Assembly: GCA_035444405.1 (NCBI GenBank)
Contig: DAOMOP010000102.1
Location: 1 to 13,864, forward strand
DNA from: DAOMOP01 sp035444405
GTDB lineage: Bacteria > Pseudomonadota > Gammaproteobacteria > Burkholderiales > Rhodocyclaceae
Length of the DNA: 13,864 nt
Reading direction: 5' to 3'
Shown: piece after piece, positions 6,085 to 13,826 of the stretch
How positions within the stretch are numbered: the first letter of the stretch is position 1
Layout: each line of letters opens with the position of its first letter
The notes under the pieces: model-generated
The model's input: only the letters and a program-made list of their open reading frames with translations
What the model was told of the DNA's origin: nothing
Databases searched by the model: none
Made by a program: the position numbers and the translations under genes

Positions 6085-9000
6085 TTGAAAAGTCCTGCAG
6101 CGTCCGTCGCCCGCTTCCCCACGCGAGATACCTTTGCCGACTGCCTGAGCGCCGATCGCCCGCGCCTGCGCGCGCTCGAGCGCAAGCTGCGCCAGCTGCC
6201 GCCGCCGCGGCGCGCGCGCGTGCAGGAGGAGTTCGATGCGCTCGCCGCGAAGTCGCGCACCGCGCTTGCCGAGCGCCGCGCACGCCTGCCGCGGCCCGAC
6301 TTTCCGCCCGAGCTGCCGGTCACGCAGAAGCGCGACGAGATCGCCGCGGCGATCCGCGACCACCAGGCCGTGATCGTGTGCGGCGAGACCGGCTCGGGCA
6401 AGACCACGCAGCTGCCCAAGATCTGCCTCGAGCTCGGACGCGGCGCGGCCGGGCTGATCGGCCACACGCAGCCGCGCCGGCTCGCCGCGCGCGCGACCGC
6501 GGCGCGCATCGCGCAGGAGTTGAAGTGCGAGCTCGGCACGGCGGTCGGCTACAAGATCCGCTTCACCGACCGCATCGGCGCGGCCACCAGCATCAAGCTG
6601 ATGACCGACGGCATCCTGCTCGCCGAGACGCAGACCGACGCGCTGCTCGCCGCCTACGACACGCTGATCATCGACGAGGCGCACGAGCGCAGCCTCAACA
6701 TCGACTTCCTGCTCGGCTACCTGAAGACGCTGCTGCCGCGCCGCCCGGACCTGAAGGTGGTCATCACCTCGGCGACGCTCGACGCCGAACGCTTCGCGCG
6801 GCATTTCGGCGCGCCAGGCCGGCCGGCGCCGGTGATCGAAGTGTCCGGGCGCCTCTACCCGATCGAGCTGCGCTATCGGCCGGTCGGTGACGACGACGGC
6901 GCGGACGCATCCGAGCGGCGCGGCGGCGGGCGCAAGGAGCGCGGGCGCGATCTTTTCGAGGCGATCGTCGATGCCGTCGACGAGGCCCAGCGCATCGGCC
7001 CCGGCGACGTGCTGGTGTTCCTGCCCGGCGAGCGCGAGATCCGCGAGGCCGCCGAGGCCTTGCGCAAGGGGCAGCGCACCGGCGGCACCGAGATCCTGCC
7101 GCTATACGCGCGCCAGTCCGCGCAGGAGCAGTCGCGCGTGTTCGCGCCTCGAGGCGGGCGGCGCGTCGTGCTCGCGACCAACGTCGCCGAGACCTCGCTG
7201 ACCGTGCCGGGCATCCGCTACGTCGTCGACACCGGGCTCGCGCGCGTCAAGCGCTACTCGCATCGCAACAAGGTCGAGCAGCTGCAGATCGAGAAGATCG
7301 CCCGCTCGGCCGCGCAGCAGCGCGCCGGGCGCTGCGGCCGCGTGATGGACGGCGTGTGTCTGCGCCTGTACGACGAGCAGGACTTCGAGCGTCGCGACGC
7401 GCACACCGACCCGGAGATCCTGCGCTCCTCGCTCGCCGGCGTGATCCTGCGCATGAAGGCGCTGCGCCTCGGGGCGGTCGAGGACTTCCCGTTCATCGAC
7501 CCGCCGCTGCCACGCATGATCGCCGACGGCTACCAGTTGTTGACCGAACTGGGTGCGGTGAGTGATGACGAACACCGCGAACTGACGGTGGTCGGACGCG
7601 AGCTCGCGCGCCTGCCGCTCGACCCCAAGGTCGGGCGCATGCTGCTCGCCGCACGCGAGCGCGGCTGCCTCGCCGAGATGCTGGTGATCGCCGCCGCGCT
7701 GTCGGTGCAGGATCCGCGCGAGCGCCCGGCCGAGAAGAGCGGTGCCGCCGACCAGGCGCACGCGAAGTTCCGCGGCGGCGAGCAGGACCAGCGCTCCGAG
7801 TTCCTGTGGTACTGGAACCTGTGGAAGGCGTGGACCGAGGTCGTGCGCCACGAGTCCGGCGCCAAGCAGAAGGCGTGGTGCCGCGAACACTTCCTGTCGT
7901 GGCTGCGCATGCGCGAGTGGCGCGACGTGCATGGTCAGCTGCACACGCTGTGTGCCGAGCACGGGTGGAAGGAGAACCAGCAGCCGGCGCGCTACGACGC
8001 GATCCACAAGGCGCTGCTGGCGGGGCTGCTCGGCCACGTCGGCTGCCGGATCGAGGAGGGCGATCCGGGCGGCAAGGGCGCGACGGCGGGCAGCTACCTC
8101 GGCGCGCGCGGCATCCGCTTCTGGCCGCATCCGGGCTCGGCGCTCGCGAGGAAGGGGGGCAAATGGATCGTCTGCGCGGAGATCGTCGACACCTCGCGCC
8201 TGTTCGGGCGCTGCCTCGCGCGCATCGAGCCGGAGTGGCTCGAGGAGGTCGGCGCGCATCTGGTCAAGCGCCAGGTGACCGAGCCGCACTGGTCGAAGAG
8301 CGCCGGCGCGGTGCGTGCGTGGGAGCGCGGCACGCTCCACGGGCTGACGCTGTACGCGCGGCGTGGCGTGGCGTACCGCGACATCGACCCGCAGCTGTGC
8401 CACGAGCTGCTGATCCGCGACGGCCTCGTCGCGGGCGAGATCGCCGAGGGGCCGGCACGCACGATGGCCTTCCTGCAGCACAACCGGCGTCTGGTCACCG
8501 AGATCGAGCGCCTCGAGCACAAGTCGCGCCGTCCCGATGTCCTGGTCGACGAGACGCTGATCGAGGCCTTTTACGACAGGCACATTCCCGCGGAGATCGT
8601 CGATCTGGCGGGCTTCGAGGCGTGGCGGCGGCAGGCCGAGCGCGATGCGCCGAAGCTGCTCTATCTCACGCGTGAACAGCTGATGCGTCATGAGGCCGAA
8701 GGCATCACCACCGAGCGCTTTCCGGCGCGCTTCGAGGTGCTCGGCCAGAGTCTCGCGCTCGCCTACCTGCATGCGCCGGGCGAAGCCGACGACGGCGTCA
8801 CGCTGACGGTGCCGCTGGCGATGCTGAACCAGGTGCCGGCGGCGCGCTGCGAGTGGCTGGTGCCAGGACTCCTGGAAGAGAAGGTCGCCGCCCTGCTGCG
8901 CACCGTGCCGCAGAAGCACCGCCATCGCCTGCAGCCGATCGGTGACAGTGCCGCGGCCTTCGCCGCTGCGGTCGAGGCGGGCGAGTTCGATCGCGACCAG

Positions 9001-10323
9001 CCGCTGCTGCGTGCGCTGCAGCGCTTCGTCGAGGAGCGCGTGTCGCTGAAACTGCCGATCGAGTCGTTCCGTGTCGAGAACCTCAAGCCGCACTGCTTCA
9101 TGAACTTCCGCGCCATCGACGAGCACGGCCGGGTGCTGGGGCAGTCGCGAAATCTCGCCGAACTGCGCGCGCGCCTGGGCGGCCAGGTCGCGGAACGCTT
9201 CCGCGCGGCACGCATCGTCGTTCCACGCAAGGGCGCGGCGGTCGATGAGCCGGGCGAGGCGCCGGCGGCCGGGCGGCGCGAAGGGCATCGCGGAGCGACC
9301 CGGTGCGGCGTGGAGGCGCAGGGCGATACACGGTGCGCGGCTGCAGGCAGTGCAGGCACGGGCAGCGCCGGCAAAGGCTTGGGCCCGTCCGGCACCAGCG
9401 GGCGCCCTGCCGAAGGCGGCCGCGGTGATGAGGAAGGGGGAGCGACGTTAGCGACGACCGCGGGCGGGCCGCTGACTGGCCTGACGAGCTGGTCCTTCGG
9501 CGCGCTGCCCGAGCTGCTCGAGGTCCGGGTGGCCGGCCGCGAGCTGATCGGGTTTCCCGCGCTGCATGACGACGGTGACAGCGTATCGCTGCGCCCGTAC
9601 GACACGCCGGAGGAAGCGGCGAAGGTCCACCGAAAGGGGCTCGCGCGACTCTTCGCGCTGGCGCTGAAAGACCAGGTCCGTGCGGTGGAGCGCCTGCCGG
9701 GCCTGCGCGAGCTTGCGCTCGCGTTCATGCCCTTCGGCACCGACGCGGAGCTGAAAGCCCAGCTCGTCACGGCGACCCTCGAGCGGGTCTGCCTGCTCGA
9801 ACCGCTGCCGACCGACGCCGAGACGTTTGCGAAGCGCTGCGCCGAAGCGAAGCCGCGCATCGGGCTGGTTGCGCAGGAGTTCATGCGCCTGGCCGCGCAG
9901 CTCATCGGCGAGCATGTGGCGCTGCAGAAGCGGCTGGCCGCATTGAAGACGTTTCCGGAAGTGGTGGCCGACATCCAGGCGCAGATTGCCGCGCTGATGC
10001 CGCGCGACTTTCTGGTCGCTTATCCTTGGGAGCGTCTTGCGCACTTTACCCGTTACCTGAAGGCGGCCGGCGTGCGCCTCGACAAGCTGCGCAACAATCC
10101 CGCGCGTGACCAGCAGCTGATGGGCGAGTGGAAGTCGCTGGCCCAGGCGTTCGAGCGCGAGCTCGCCGCCAAGCGCCGCAGCGGCGTGCACGATCCGGCG
10201 CTGGAGGAGTTTCGCTGGCTGCTCGAGGAGCTGCGCGTGGGGCTGTTCGCCCAGGAGCTGAAGACGCCGATGCCGGTCAGCGTCAAGCGCCTGCAGAAGA
10301 TCTGGGACGCCCGGCCGCGCTAG
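6085..10323 (+). CDS. hrpA: ATP-dependent RNA helicase HrpA (DEAH box)
   Basis: Superfamily 2 DEAH-box RNA helicase. It follows E. coli HrpA (1300 residues) along its length but has 1412 residues from this start. Motifs: Walker A GETGSGKT (100-107), DEAH (197-200), SAT (229-231), LATNVAETSLT (363-373) and QRAGRCGR (412-419). The helicase-associated and OB-type regions and the HrpA-specific C-terminus (HKSRRPDVLVDETL, then LTSWSFGALPE near 1133) follow. In E. coli, HrpA rescues stalled ribosomes by acting on mRNA and also affects fimbrial mRNA processing. Two insertions relative to E. coli stand out: a short Arg/Gly-rich one around 270-290 and a low-complexity stretch of about 75 residues near 1055-1130. 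The start is uncertain. TTG 6085 is followed by A-rich codons, GTG 6055 is an in-frame alternative, and neither has a Shine-Dalgarno sequence. The gene appears monocistronic. Confidence 0.93.
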   Translation: MKSPAASVARFPTRDTFADCLSADRPRLRALERKLRQLPPPRRARVQEEFDALAAKSRTALAERRARLPRPDFPPELPVTQKRDEIAAAIRDHQAVIVCGETGSGKTTQLPKICLELGRGAAGLIGHTQPRRLAARATAARIAQELKCELGTAVGYKIRFTDRIGAATSIKLMTDGILLAETQTDALLAAYDTLIIDEAHERSLNIDFLLGYLKTLLPRRPDLKVVITSATLDAERFARHFGAPGRPAPVIEVSGRLYPIELRYRPVGDDDGADASERRGGGRKERGRDLFEAIVDAVDEAQRIGPGDVLVFLPGEREIREAAEALRKGQRTGGTEILPLYARQSAQEQSRVFAPRGGRRVVLATNVAETSLTVPGIRYVVDTGLARVKRYSHRNKVEQLQIEKIARSAAQQRAGRCGRVMDGVCLRLYDEQDFERRDAHTDPEILRSSLAGVILRMKALRLGAVEDFPFIDPPLPRMIADGYQLLTELGAVSDDEHRELTVVGRELARLPLDPKVGRMLLAARERGCLAEMLVIAAALSVQDPRERPAEKSGAADQAHAKFRGGEQDQRSEFLWYWNLWKAWTEVVRHESGAKQKAWCREHFLSWLRMREWRDVHGQLHTLCAEHGWKENQQPARYDAIHKALLAGLLGHVGCRIEEGDPGGKGATAGSYLGARGIRFWPHPGSALARKGGKWIVCAEIVDTSRLFGRCLARIEPEWLEEVGAHLVKRQVTEPHWSKSAGAVRAWERGTLHGLTLYARRGVAYRDIDPQLCHELLIRDGLVAGEIAEGPARTMAFLQHNRRLVTEIERLEHKSRRPDVLVDETLIEAFYDRHIPAEIVDLAGFEAWRRQAERDAPKLLYLTREQLMRHEAEGITTERFPARFEVLGQSLALAYLHAPGEADDGVTLTVPLAMLNQVPAARCEWLVPGLLEEKVAALLRTVPQKHRHRLQPIGDSAAAFAAAVEAGEFDRDQPLLRALQRFVEERVSLKLPIESFRVENLKPHCFMNFRAIDEHGRVLGQSRNLAELRARLGGQVAERFRAARIVVPRKGAAVDEPGEAPAAGRREGHRGATRCGVEAQGDTRCAAAGSAGTGSAGKGLGPSGTSGRPAEGGRGDEEGGATLATTAGGPLTGLTSWSFGALPELLEVRVAGRELIGFPALHDDGDSVSLRPYDTPEEAAKVHRKGLARLFALALKDQVRAVERLPGLRELALAFMPFGTDAELKAQLVTATLERVCLLEPLPTDAETFAKRCAEAKPRIGLVAQEFMRLAAQLIGEHVALQKRLAALKTFPEVVADIQAQIAALMPRDFLVAYPWERLAHFTRYLKAAGVRLDKLRNNPARDQQLMGEWKSLAQAFERELAAKRRSGVHDPALEEFRWLLEELRVGLFAQELKTPMPVSVKRLQKIWDARPR

Positions 10324-10335
10324 AGGTCGCGGCCG
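10312..10335 (+). terminator. Hairpin spanning the hrpA stop codon
   Basis: CGGCCGCG (10312-10319) pairs perfectly with CGCGGCCG (10328-10335), leaving an 8-nt loop that contains the TAG stop. Only a short T-run (TTT at 10344-10346) follows, 8 nt later. It may terminate hrpA transcription or protect its 3' end, but in such GC-rich DNA the evidence is modest. Confidence 0.3.
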
Positions 10336-10444
10336 CGTCGGCGGTTTGCGGGCCGTGATAGAAACCGGGCAGTGGCGCCGCAGGCGCGATCCGCAGGCCC
10401 ATGTGCCGATGTCACACGTTGGGCCGCCGCTGCCATCGCAGCGC

Positions 10445-10473
10445 TTCGGTTTTCGCCCGGACTGTGTTATGTT
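10445..10473 (+). promoter_or_regulatory. Promoter of the rpsF-priB-rpsR-rplI operon
   Basis: TTCGGT (10445-10450) and TATGTT (10468-10473) are 17 nt apart, and TG at 10465-10466 makes the latter an extended -10 element. Transcription would start near 10480, giving a leader of about 60 nt before rpsF. This is the best promoter-like match in the 218-bp gap between hrpA and rpsF. Confidence 0.45.
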
Positions 10474-10488
10474 TCTCCGCTTTCCCTT

Positions 10489-10517
10489 GCTCCACCGGTT
10501 CTCGCATGCCGGGGAGC
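10489..10517 (+). promoter_or_regulatory. Leader hairpin before rpsF, candidate S6:S18 autoregulatory site
   Basis: GCTCC (10489-10493) pairs with GGAGC (10513-10517), and CCGG (10495-10498) with CCGG (10509-10512). One bulged A (10494) lies between the two stems and a 10-nt loop closes the structure. It sits in the short leader between the predicted transcription start and the rpsF ribosome binding site. In many bacteria the S6:S18 complex binds an rpsF leader structure containing a conserved CCG and represses the operon. Position and base content fit, but I cannot confirm the exact motif. Confidence 0.4.
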
Positions 10518-10541
10518 TGTCATCAACCGCAAGGAGCACGC

Positions 10542-10937
10542 ATGCGACATTACGAAATCGTGTTCATCGTCCACCCGGATCAGTCCGAACAGGTGCCGGC
10601 GATGATCGACCGCTACAAGACGCTCGTGACCGGCCGCAACGGCCAGATTCACCGCCTCGAGGATTGGGGGCGTCGCCAGCTCGCCTATCCGATCCAGAAA
10701 ATGCACAAGGCGCACTATGTTCTGATGAACATCGAGTGCGACGGCGAGACGCTGGCCGAGCTCGAGCACGCGTTCAAGTTCAACGACGCCGTGCTGCGCC
10801 ACCTGACCGTCAAGAAGAAGTCGGCCGTCACCTCCGCTTCTCCGATGATGAAGGAAGAGAAGGCGCGCTCGCTGACGCCGTCGTCCGAAGGCAGCAGCGA
10901 AGGCGGCGCCAAGTCGCAGGAAGCGCAGTCTGCCTGA
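10542..10937 (+). CDS. rpsF: 30S ribosomal protein S6
   Basis: Platform protein of the small ribosomal subunit that binds 16S rRNA together with S18. The 131-residue protein opens with the classic MRHYEIVFIVHPDQSEQVP. It contains the WGRRQLAYPIQKMHKAHYVLMN strand-helix core (residues 43-64) and the FNDAVLRHLTVKKK ending of the fold. After about residue 95 the tail turns Ser/Glu/Lys-rich (for example SEGSSEGGAKSQEAQSA) and is probably disordered. S6 tails vary between species; in E. coli the tail is glutamylated by RimK. The start ATG at 10542 has AAGGAG 5 nt upstream. It is the first gene of the operon, and its TGA is 1 nt before the GTG of priB. Confidence 0.97.
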   Translation: MRHYEIVFIVHPDQSEQVPAMIDRYKTLVTGRNGQIHRLEDWGRRQLAYPIQKMHKAHYVLMNIECDGETLAELEHAFKFNDAVLRHLTVKKKSAVTSASPMMKEEKARSLTPSSEGSSEGGAKSQEAQSA

Positions 10938-10938
10938 G

Positions 10939-11295
10939 GTGGCGGACACGGGACTGAATCAACTGCTGTTCGATGCAAGGCTCGCCGAGCTGCGGCCGCT
11001 GCGTCGAACGCCTGCCGGAGTACCGGTTGCCGAGTGCAGCCTGGCCCACGAATCGAAGCAGCCCGAGGCGGGTGCGGTCCGGGACGTGTCGGTCGAGCTA
11101 CAGGCGGTTGCGCTTGGCGAGCTTGCCACGGTGCTGGCGGCGGCGGTTCCGGGCATGTGGATACGGGTGACCGGCTTTCTTGCGGCAAAGAGTCTGCGCA
11201 GCAGGGCGCCGGTGCTCCACCTGAGCAAAATCGAATTTCTGGAAGGATCCGATCATGGCTTTCAAGCCCAAATCCAAGTTCAAGAAGAAAGATGA
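10939..11295 (+). CDS. priB: Primosomal replication protein N (PriB)
   Basis: Small single-strand DNA-binding OB-fold protein that helps PriA reload the replicative helicase DnaB at stalled forks. The 118-residue sequence matches beta/gammaproteobacterial PriB in NQLLFDARLAELRPLRRTPA (residues 7-26), GVPVAECSLAHES (27-39), VSVELQAVALGELA (50-63) and the C-terminal strand region APVLHLSKIEFLEG. E. coli and Neisseria PriB have about 100-104 residues. The extra C-terminal residues here (SDHGFQAQIQVQEER) come from reading 41 nt into rpsR in another frame. The start is GTG at 10939, 1 nt after the rpsF stop. There is no separate Shine-Dalgarno sequence at a good distance, so translation is probably coupled to rpsF. 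Confidence 0.92.
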   Translation: MADTGLNQLLFDARLAELRPLRRTPAGVPVAECSLAHESKQPEAGAVRDVSVELQAVALGELATVLAAAVPGMWIRVTGFLAAKSLRSRAPVLHLSKIEFLEGSDHGFQAQIQVQEER

Positions 11296-11530
11296 CCGCG
11301 GTGGCCGCGGCCTCTTCAAGCGTCGCAAGTTCTGCCGTTTCACGGCCGAGAAGATCGAGGAGATCGACTACAAGGACGTCGATCTGCTGAAGGACTTCAT
11401 CACCGAGACCGGCAAGGTCATGCCGGCGCGCATCACCGGCACCAAGGCCGGCTACCAGCGCCAGCTGTCGACGGCCATCAAGCGTGCCCGCTTCCTGGCC
11501 CTGCTGCCTTACACCGATCTGCACAAGTAA
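11255..11530 (+). CDS. rpsR: 30S ribosomal protein S18
   Basis: Small-subunit protein that dimerises with S6 on the 16S rRNA platform. The 91-residue sequence has the basic N-terminus KPKSKFKKK, then RRKFCRFTAEKIEEIDYKDV (residues 23-42) and LLKDFITETGKVMPARITGT (44-63). It ends with the typical QRQLSTAIKRARFLALLPYT block. The length is somewhat above the 75-80 of many homologues because of the longer basic N-terminus. The start ATG at 11255 has GGAAGGA 7 nt upstream, although this lies inside the priB coding sequence; the two genes overlap by 41 nt in different frames. rplI follows after 12 nt. Confidence 0.97.
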   Translation: MAFKPKSKFKKKDDRGGRGLFKRRKFCRFTAEKIEEIDYKDVDLLKDFITETGKVMPARITGTKAGYQRQLSTAIKRARFLALLPYTDLHK

Positions 11531-11542
11531 GGAGAGCCGGAC

Positions 11543-11995
11543 ATGCAAATCATTCTTCTCGAAAAGGTCGTCAACCTCGGCGCACTCGGCGACATCGTCA
11601 AGGTACGCGATGGTTATGCGCGCAACTTTCTGATCCCGCAGGGCAAGGCCAAGCGTGCGACCGAGGCCAACAAGGCCGAATTCGAGGCGCGTCGTGCCGA
11701 GCTCGAGGCCGCGCAGGCCGGCAAGCTCGGCGAAGCGCAGGCGCTGGCCGCGAAGCTCGAGGGCCTGATGGTGCAGATCACGCGCAAGGCCGGCATAGAT
11801 GGCCGTCTGTTCGGTTCGGTCGGCAACGCCGACATCGCCGAGGCGCTCGCGAGCCTCGGTTTCACGGTCGAACGCAGCGCGGTGCGCCTGCCCGCCGGCC
11901 CGTTGAAGCAGGTCGGTGACGTCCAGGTCGATGTCGCGCTGCACGCCGACGTGGTCGCGCCCATCACGGTCTCGGTGCTCGGCGAGCAGGCCTGA
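11543..11995 (+). CDS. rplI: 50S ribosomal protein L9
   Basis: Large-subunit protein bound near the L1 stalk, with two RNA-binding domains joined by a long helix. Its 150 residues match the usual 147-150. The N-terminal domain shows MQIILLEKVVNLGALGDIVK and VRDGYARNFLIPQGKAKRAT (residues 21-40), the most conserved L9 block. The Ala/Glu-rich stretch 45-75 (EFEARRAELEAAQAGKLGEA) is the connecting helix. The C-terminal domain has RKAGIDGRLFGSVGNADIAE (85-104). The start ATG at 11543 is preceded by AAGGAG, which overlaps the rpsR stop, 9 nt upstream. It is the last gene of the ribosomal part of the operon, followed 19 nt later by a strong palindromic terminator. Confidence 0.97.
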   Translation: MQIILLEKVVNLGALGDIVKVRDGYARNFLIPQGKAKRATEANKAEFEARRAELEAAQAGKLGEAQALAAKLEGLMVQITRKAGIDGRLFGSVGNADIAEALASLGFTVERSAVRLPAGPLKQVGDVQVDVALHADVVAPITVSVLGEQA

Positions 11996-12014
11996 GCCAC
12001 TGCGTCCGGAGTCG

Positions 12015-12046
12015 AGCAAATGGGCTGCCGCGGCAGCCCATTTGCT
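12015..12046 (+). terminator. Perfect 32-nt palindromic terminator after rplI
   Basis: AGCAAATGGGCTGCCG (12015-12030) is exactly complementary to CGGCAGCCCATTTGCT (12031-12046), so the RNA can form a stem of about 14 bp with a 4-nt loop. TTGT follows, and the stem itself ends in a T-rich arm. It begins 19 nt after the rplI stop and separates the ribosomal operon from dnaB. Being a full palindrome, it could also stop transcription coming from the other side. Confidence 0.8.
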
Positions 12047-12057
12047 TTGTGGGCCGT

Positions 12058-12063
12058 TAGAAT
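12058..12063 (+). promoter_or_regulatory. Possible -10 box for dnaB
   Basis: TAGAAT, one mismatch from consensus, lies 30 nt upstream of the dnaB ATG and directly after the terminator. No clear -35 hexamer is seen, because the proper distance falls inside the terminator palindrome. dnaB may use this promoter or depend on readthrough. Confidence 0.3.
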
Positions 12064-12093
12064 CAACTTCCATTCAGCGGATCGATATCCCCC

Positions 12094-13491
12094 ATGGCGT
12101 CCAGCAAGCGAGACTTTTCCGATGCGCCACCCGACCTGCAGGTCGCCGCGATCAAGTTGCCGCCGCATTCGATCGAGGCCGAGCAGTCGCTGATCGGCGG
12201 CATCCTGCTGGACAATGCGGCGTGGGAGCGCATTGCCGATCTGGTGACTGGCGAAGATTTCTATCGCGACGATCATCGGCGCATTTATCAGCACATCGCA
12301 CGCCTGATCGATCTGGGCAAGCCGGCCGACGTCGTGACGGTCTTCGAGTCGCTCGAGAAGCACGGTGAGGCGCAGCAGGCCGGTGGGCTCGCCTATCTCG
12401 CCGAGGTCGCCAACAGCACGCCGTCGGCTGCCAATATCCGGCGCTACGCGGAAATCGTTCGGGAGCGGGCGATCCTGCGCAAGATGGTCGCTGTCGGCGA
12501 CGAGATTGCCTCAAGCGCGCTGAATCCGTCCGGCCGCGATGCGAAAGCCTTGCTCGACGAGGCCGAAGCGAAGGTTTTCGAGATCGCCGAGGCCGGCGCA
12601 CGCCATGCGAGCGGCTTCGTGTCGATCCAGCCGATCCTGAAGCAGGTCGTCGATCGCGTGCAGGAACTCTACGATCGTGACAATCCGCACGAGGTCACCG
12701 GAGTGCCGACCGGGCTCGTCGACCTGGACGAAAAGACGTCCGGACTGCAGCCGTCGGACATGATCATCGTGGCCGGCCGGCCGGCCATGGGCAAGACGAC
12801 TCTCGCGCTGAACATCGCCGAGCACGTCGCGGTCGATTGCCGGCTGCCGGTGGCGATCTTCTCGATGGAAATGCCCGGTACGCAGCTCGCAACCCGTTTC
12901 ATCTCGTCGATCGGCCGCATCGATCAGCAGAAGCTGCGCACCGGACGTCTCGGCGACGAGGATTGGCAGCGCTTGACCGTGGCGATGGGCAAGCTCTACG
13001 ATGCGCCGCTTTTCATCGATGAAACTCCGGGACTCAACCCGATCGACCTGCGTGCGCGCGCGCGGCGTCTGGCGCGCCAGTGCGGCAAGCTCGGGCTGAT
13101 CGTGATCGATTACCTGCAGCTGATGACCAGCACGCGCGATAGCGACAACCGTGCTGCCGAGCTTTCCGAGATCTCGCGCTCGGTGAAATCGCTGGCCAAG
13201 GAGCTGCACGTTCCGATCATCGCGCTGTCGCAGTTGAACCGCAGCCTCGAGCAGCGGCCCAACAAGCGGCCGGTGATGTCCGATCTGCGCGAATCGGGCG
13301 CGATCGAGCAGGATGCGGACATCATCATGTTCATCTATCGGGATGAGGTCTACAATCCTGATTCGCCCGACAAGGGCTCGGCCGAGCTGATCATCGGCAA
13401 GCACCGTAACGGTCCCACCGGTACGGTCCGGATGACCTTCATCGGCGAGTGCACCCGCTTCGAGAACTTCGCGGCCTCTGTCGCCTACTGA
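12094..13491 (+). CDS. dnaB: Replicative DNA helicase DnaB
   Basis: Hexameric 5'-3' helicase that unwinds DNA at the replication fork and recruits primase. At 465 residues it is full length, and no intein interrupts it. The N-terminal domain begins at PPHSIEAEQSLIGGILLDN (residues 23-41). The RecA-like motor shows Walker A GRPAMGKT (228-235), the FSMEM segment (256-260), Walker B LIVIDYLQLM (335-344) and ALSQLNRSLEQRP (377-389). SDLRESGAIEQDAD (396-409) and KHRNGPTGT (436-444), with the arginine-finger region, follow. The ATG at 12094 gives a typical family N-terminus; the sequence just upstream has no strong Shine-Dalgarno sequence. It follows the S6-PriB-S18-L9 block, a common arrangement that places the PriB and DnaB genes together. 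Confidence 0.98.
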   Translation: MASSKRDFSDAPPDLQVAAIKLPPHSIEAEQSLIGGILLDNAAWERIADLVTGEDFYRDDHRRIYQHIARLIDLGKPADVVTVFESLEKHGEAQQAGGLAYLAEVANSTPSAANIRRYAEIVRERAILRKMVAVGDEIASSALNPSGRDAKALLDEAEAKVFEIAEAGARHASGFVSIQPILKQVVDRVQELYDRDNPHEVTGVPTGLVDLDEKTSGLQPSDMIIVAGRPAMGKTTLALNIAEHVAVDCRLPVAIFSMEMPGTQLATRFISSIGRIDQQKLRTGRLGDEDWQRLTVAMGKLYDAPLFIDETPGLNPIDLRARARRLARQCGKLGLIVIDYLQLMTSTRDSDNRAAELSEISRSVKSLAKELHVPIIALSQLNRSLEQRPNKRPVMSDLRESGAIEQDADIIMFIYRDEVYNPDSPDKGSAELIIGKHRNGPTGTVRMTFIGECTRFENFAASVAY

Positions 13492-13518
13492 CGGGGGTTG
13501 GTCGTCCGGCGTGAGGCG

Positions 13519-13701
13519 TCACGGCCCCTCGTGCGCGCCCATCTTAAGCCCCGGCGCTGTGTCGTCAGGATGATCCTCGACGAAGCGGCTGCCAGTCCTT
13601 CGCACGACCTCGGCCGCGCTGCGGCCATCCGTCCCGTCACCCATACACGCCCGGTGAAATGGTCCCCTCAGGATCTCCTGTCGCAACTCCGTCCGCTTCA
13701 T
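13519..13701 (-). pseudogene. Decayed N-terminal fragment resembling IS1202/ISNCY-type transposase
   Basis: The minus-strand frame opens MKRTELRQEILR at 13701, nearly the same as the N-terminus MKRTELRQEIRxMRFEEAY seen in ISNCY-family (IS1202-like) transposases. After that the match is broken but still traceable: FHRACMGDGTDGR aligns loosely with the family's FEEAYxGWTEGR. The sequence then degenerates and stops at 13519 after about 60 codons, where an intact transposase would have several hundred. No intact helix-turn-helix or DDE catalytic core is present. The upstream bases GTCCGGTTTCATTGG may be part of an old insertion-sequence end, but I could not define terminal repeats. The family match is from memory of the N-terminal motif, so confidence is moderate. 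Confidence 0.45.
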
Positions 13702-13798
13702 CGTCACCGCCTTGGCGACCAATGAAACCGGACAGATCACGTGCTACAAGTCCGGACCGATTATTGGCTCCTTACAGGGGCGGTGCGCGGCGTGGTGC

Positions 13799-13826
13799 TT
13801 GACGGTGTTGTGTTGGTGTTTATAAT
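13799..13826 (+). promoter_or_regulatory. Strong sigma-70 promoter reading out of the window
   Basis: TTGACG (13799-13804) and a perfect TATAAT (13821-13826) are 16 nt apart, the best promoter match in the window. The bases after the -10 box, GCGCGGC, form a GC-rich discriminator of the type found at stringently controlled stable-RNA and translation genes. The gene it serves lies beyond position 13864; no tRNA or rRNA start can be recognised in the remaining 38 bases. Confidence 0.7.

Noticed and set aside
7102..9288. Very long open frame on the minus strand opposite hrpA
   Set aside because: It is the antisense of the strongly conserved HrpA coding sequence. Its translation is Arg/Ala/Leu/Asp-rich without any recognisable domain. 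Long antisense frames are expected in GC-rich genes.
12094..13491. Intein in DnaB
   Set aside because: DnaB is a frequent intein host, but Walker A and the other insertion-prone motifs are contiguous and the protein has normal length.
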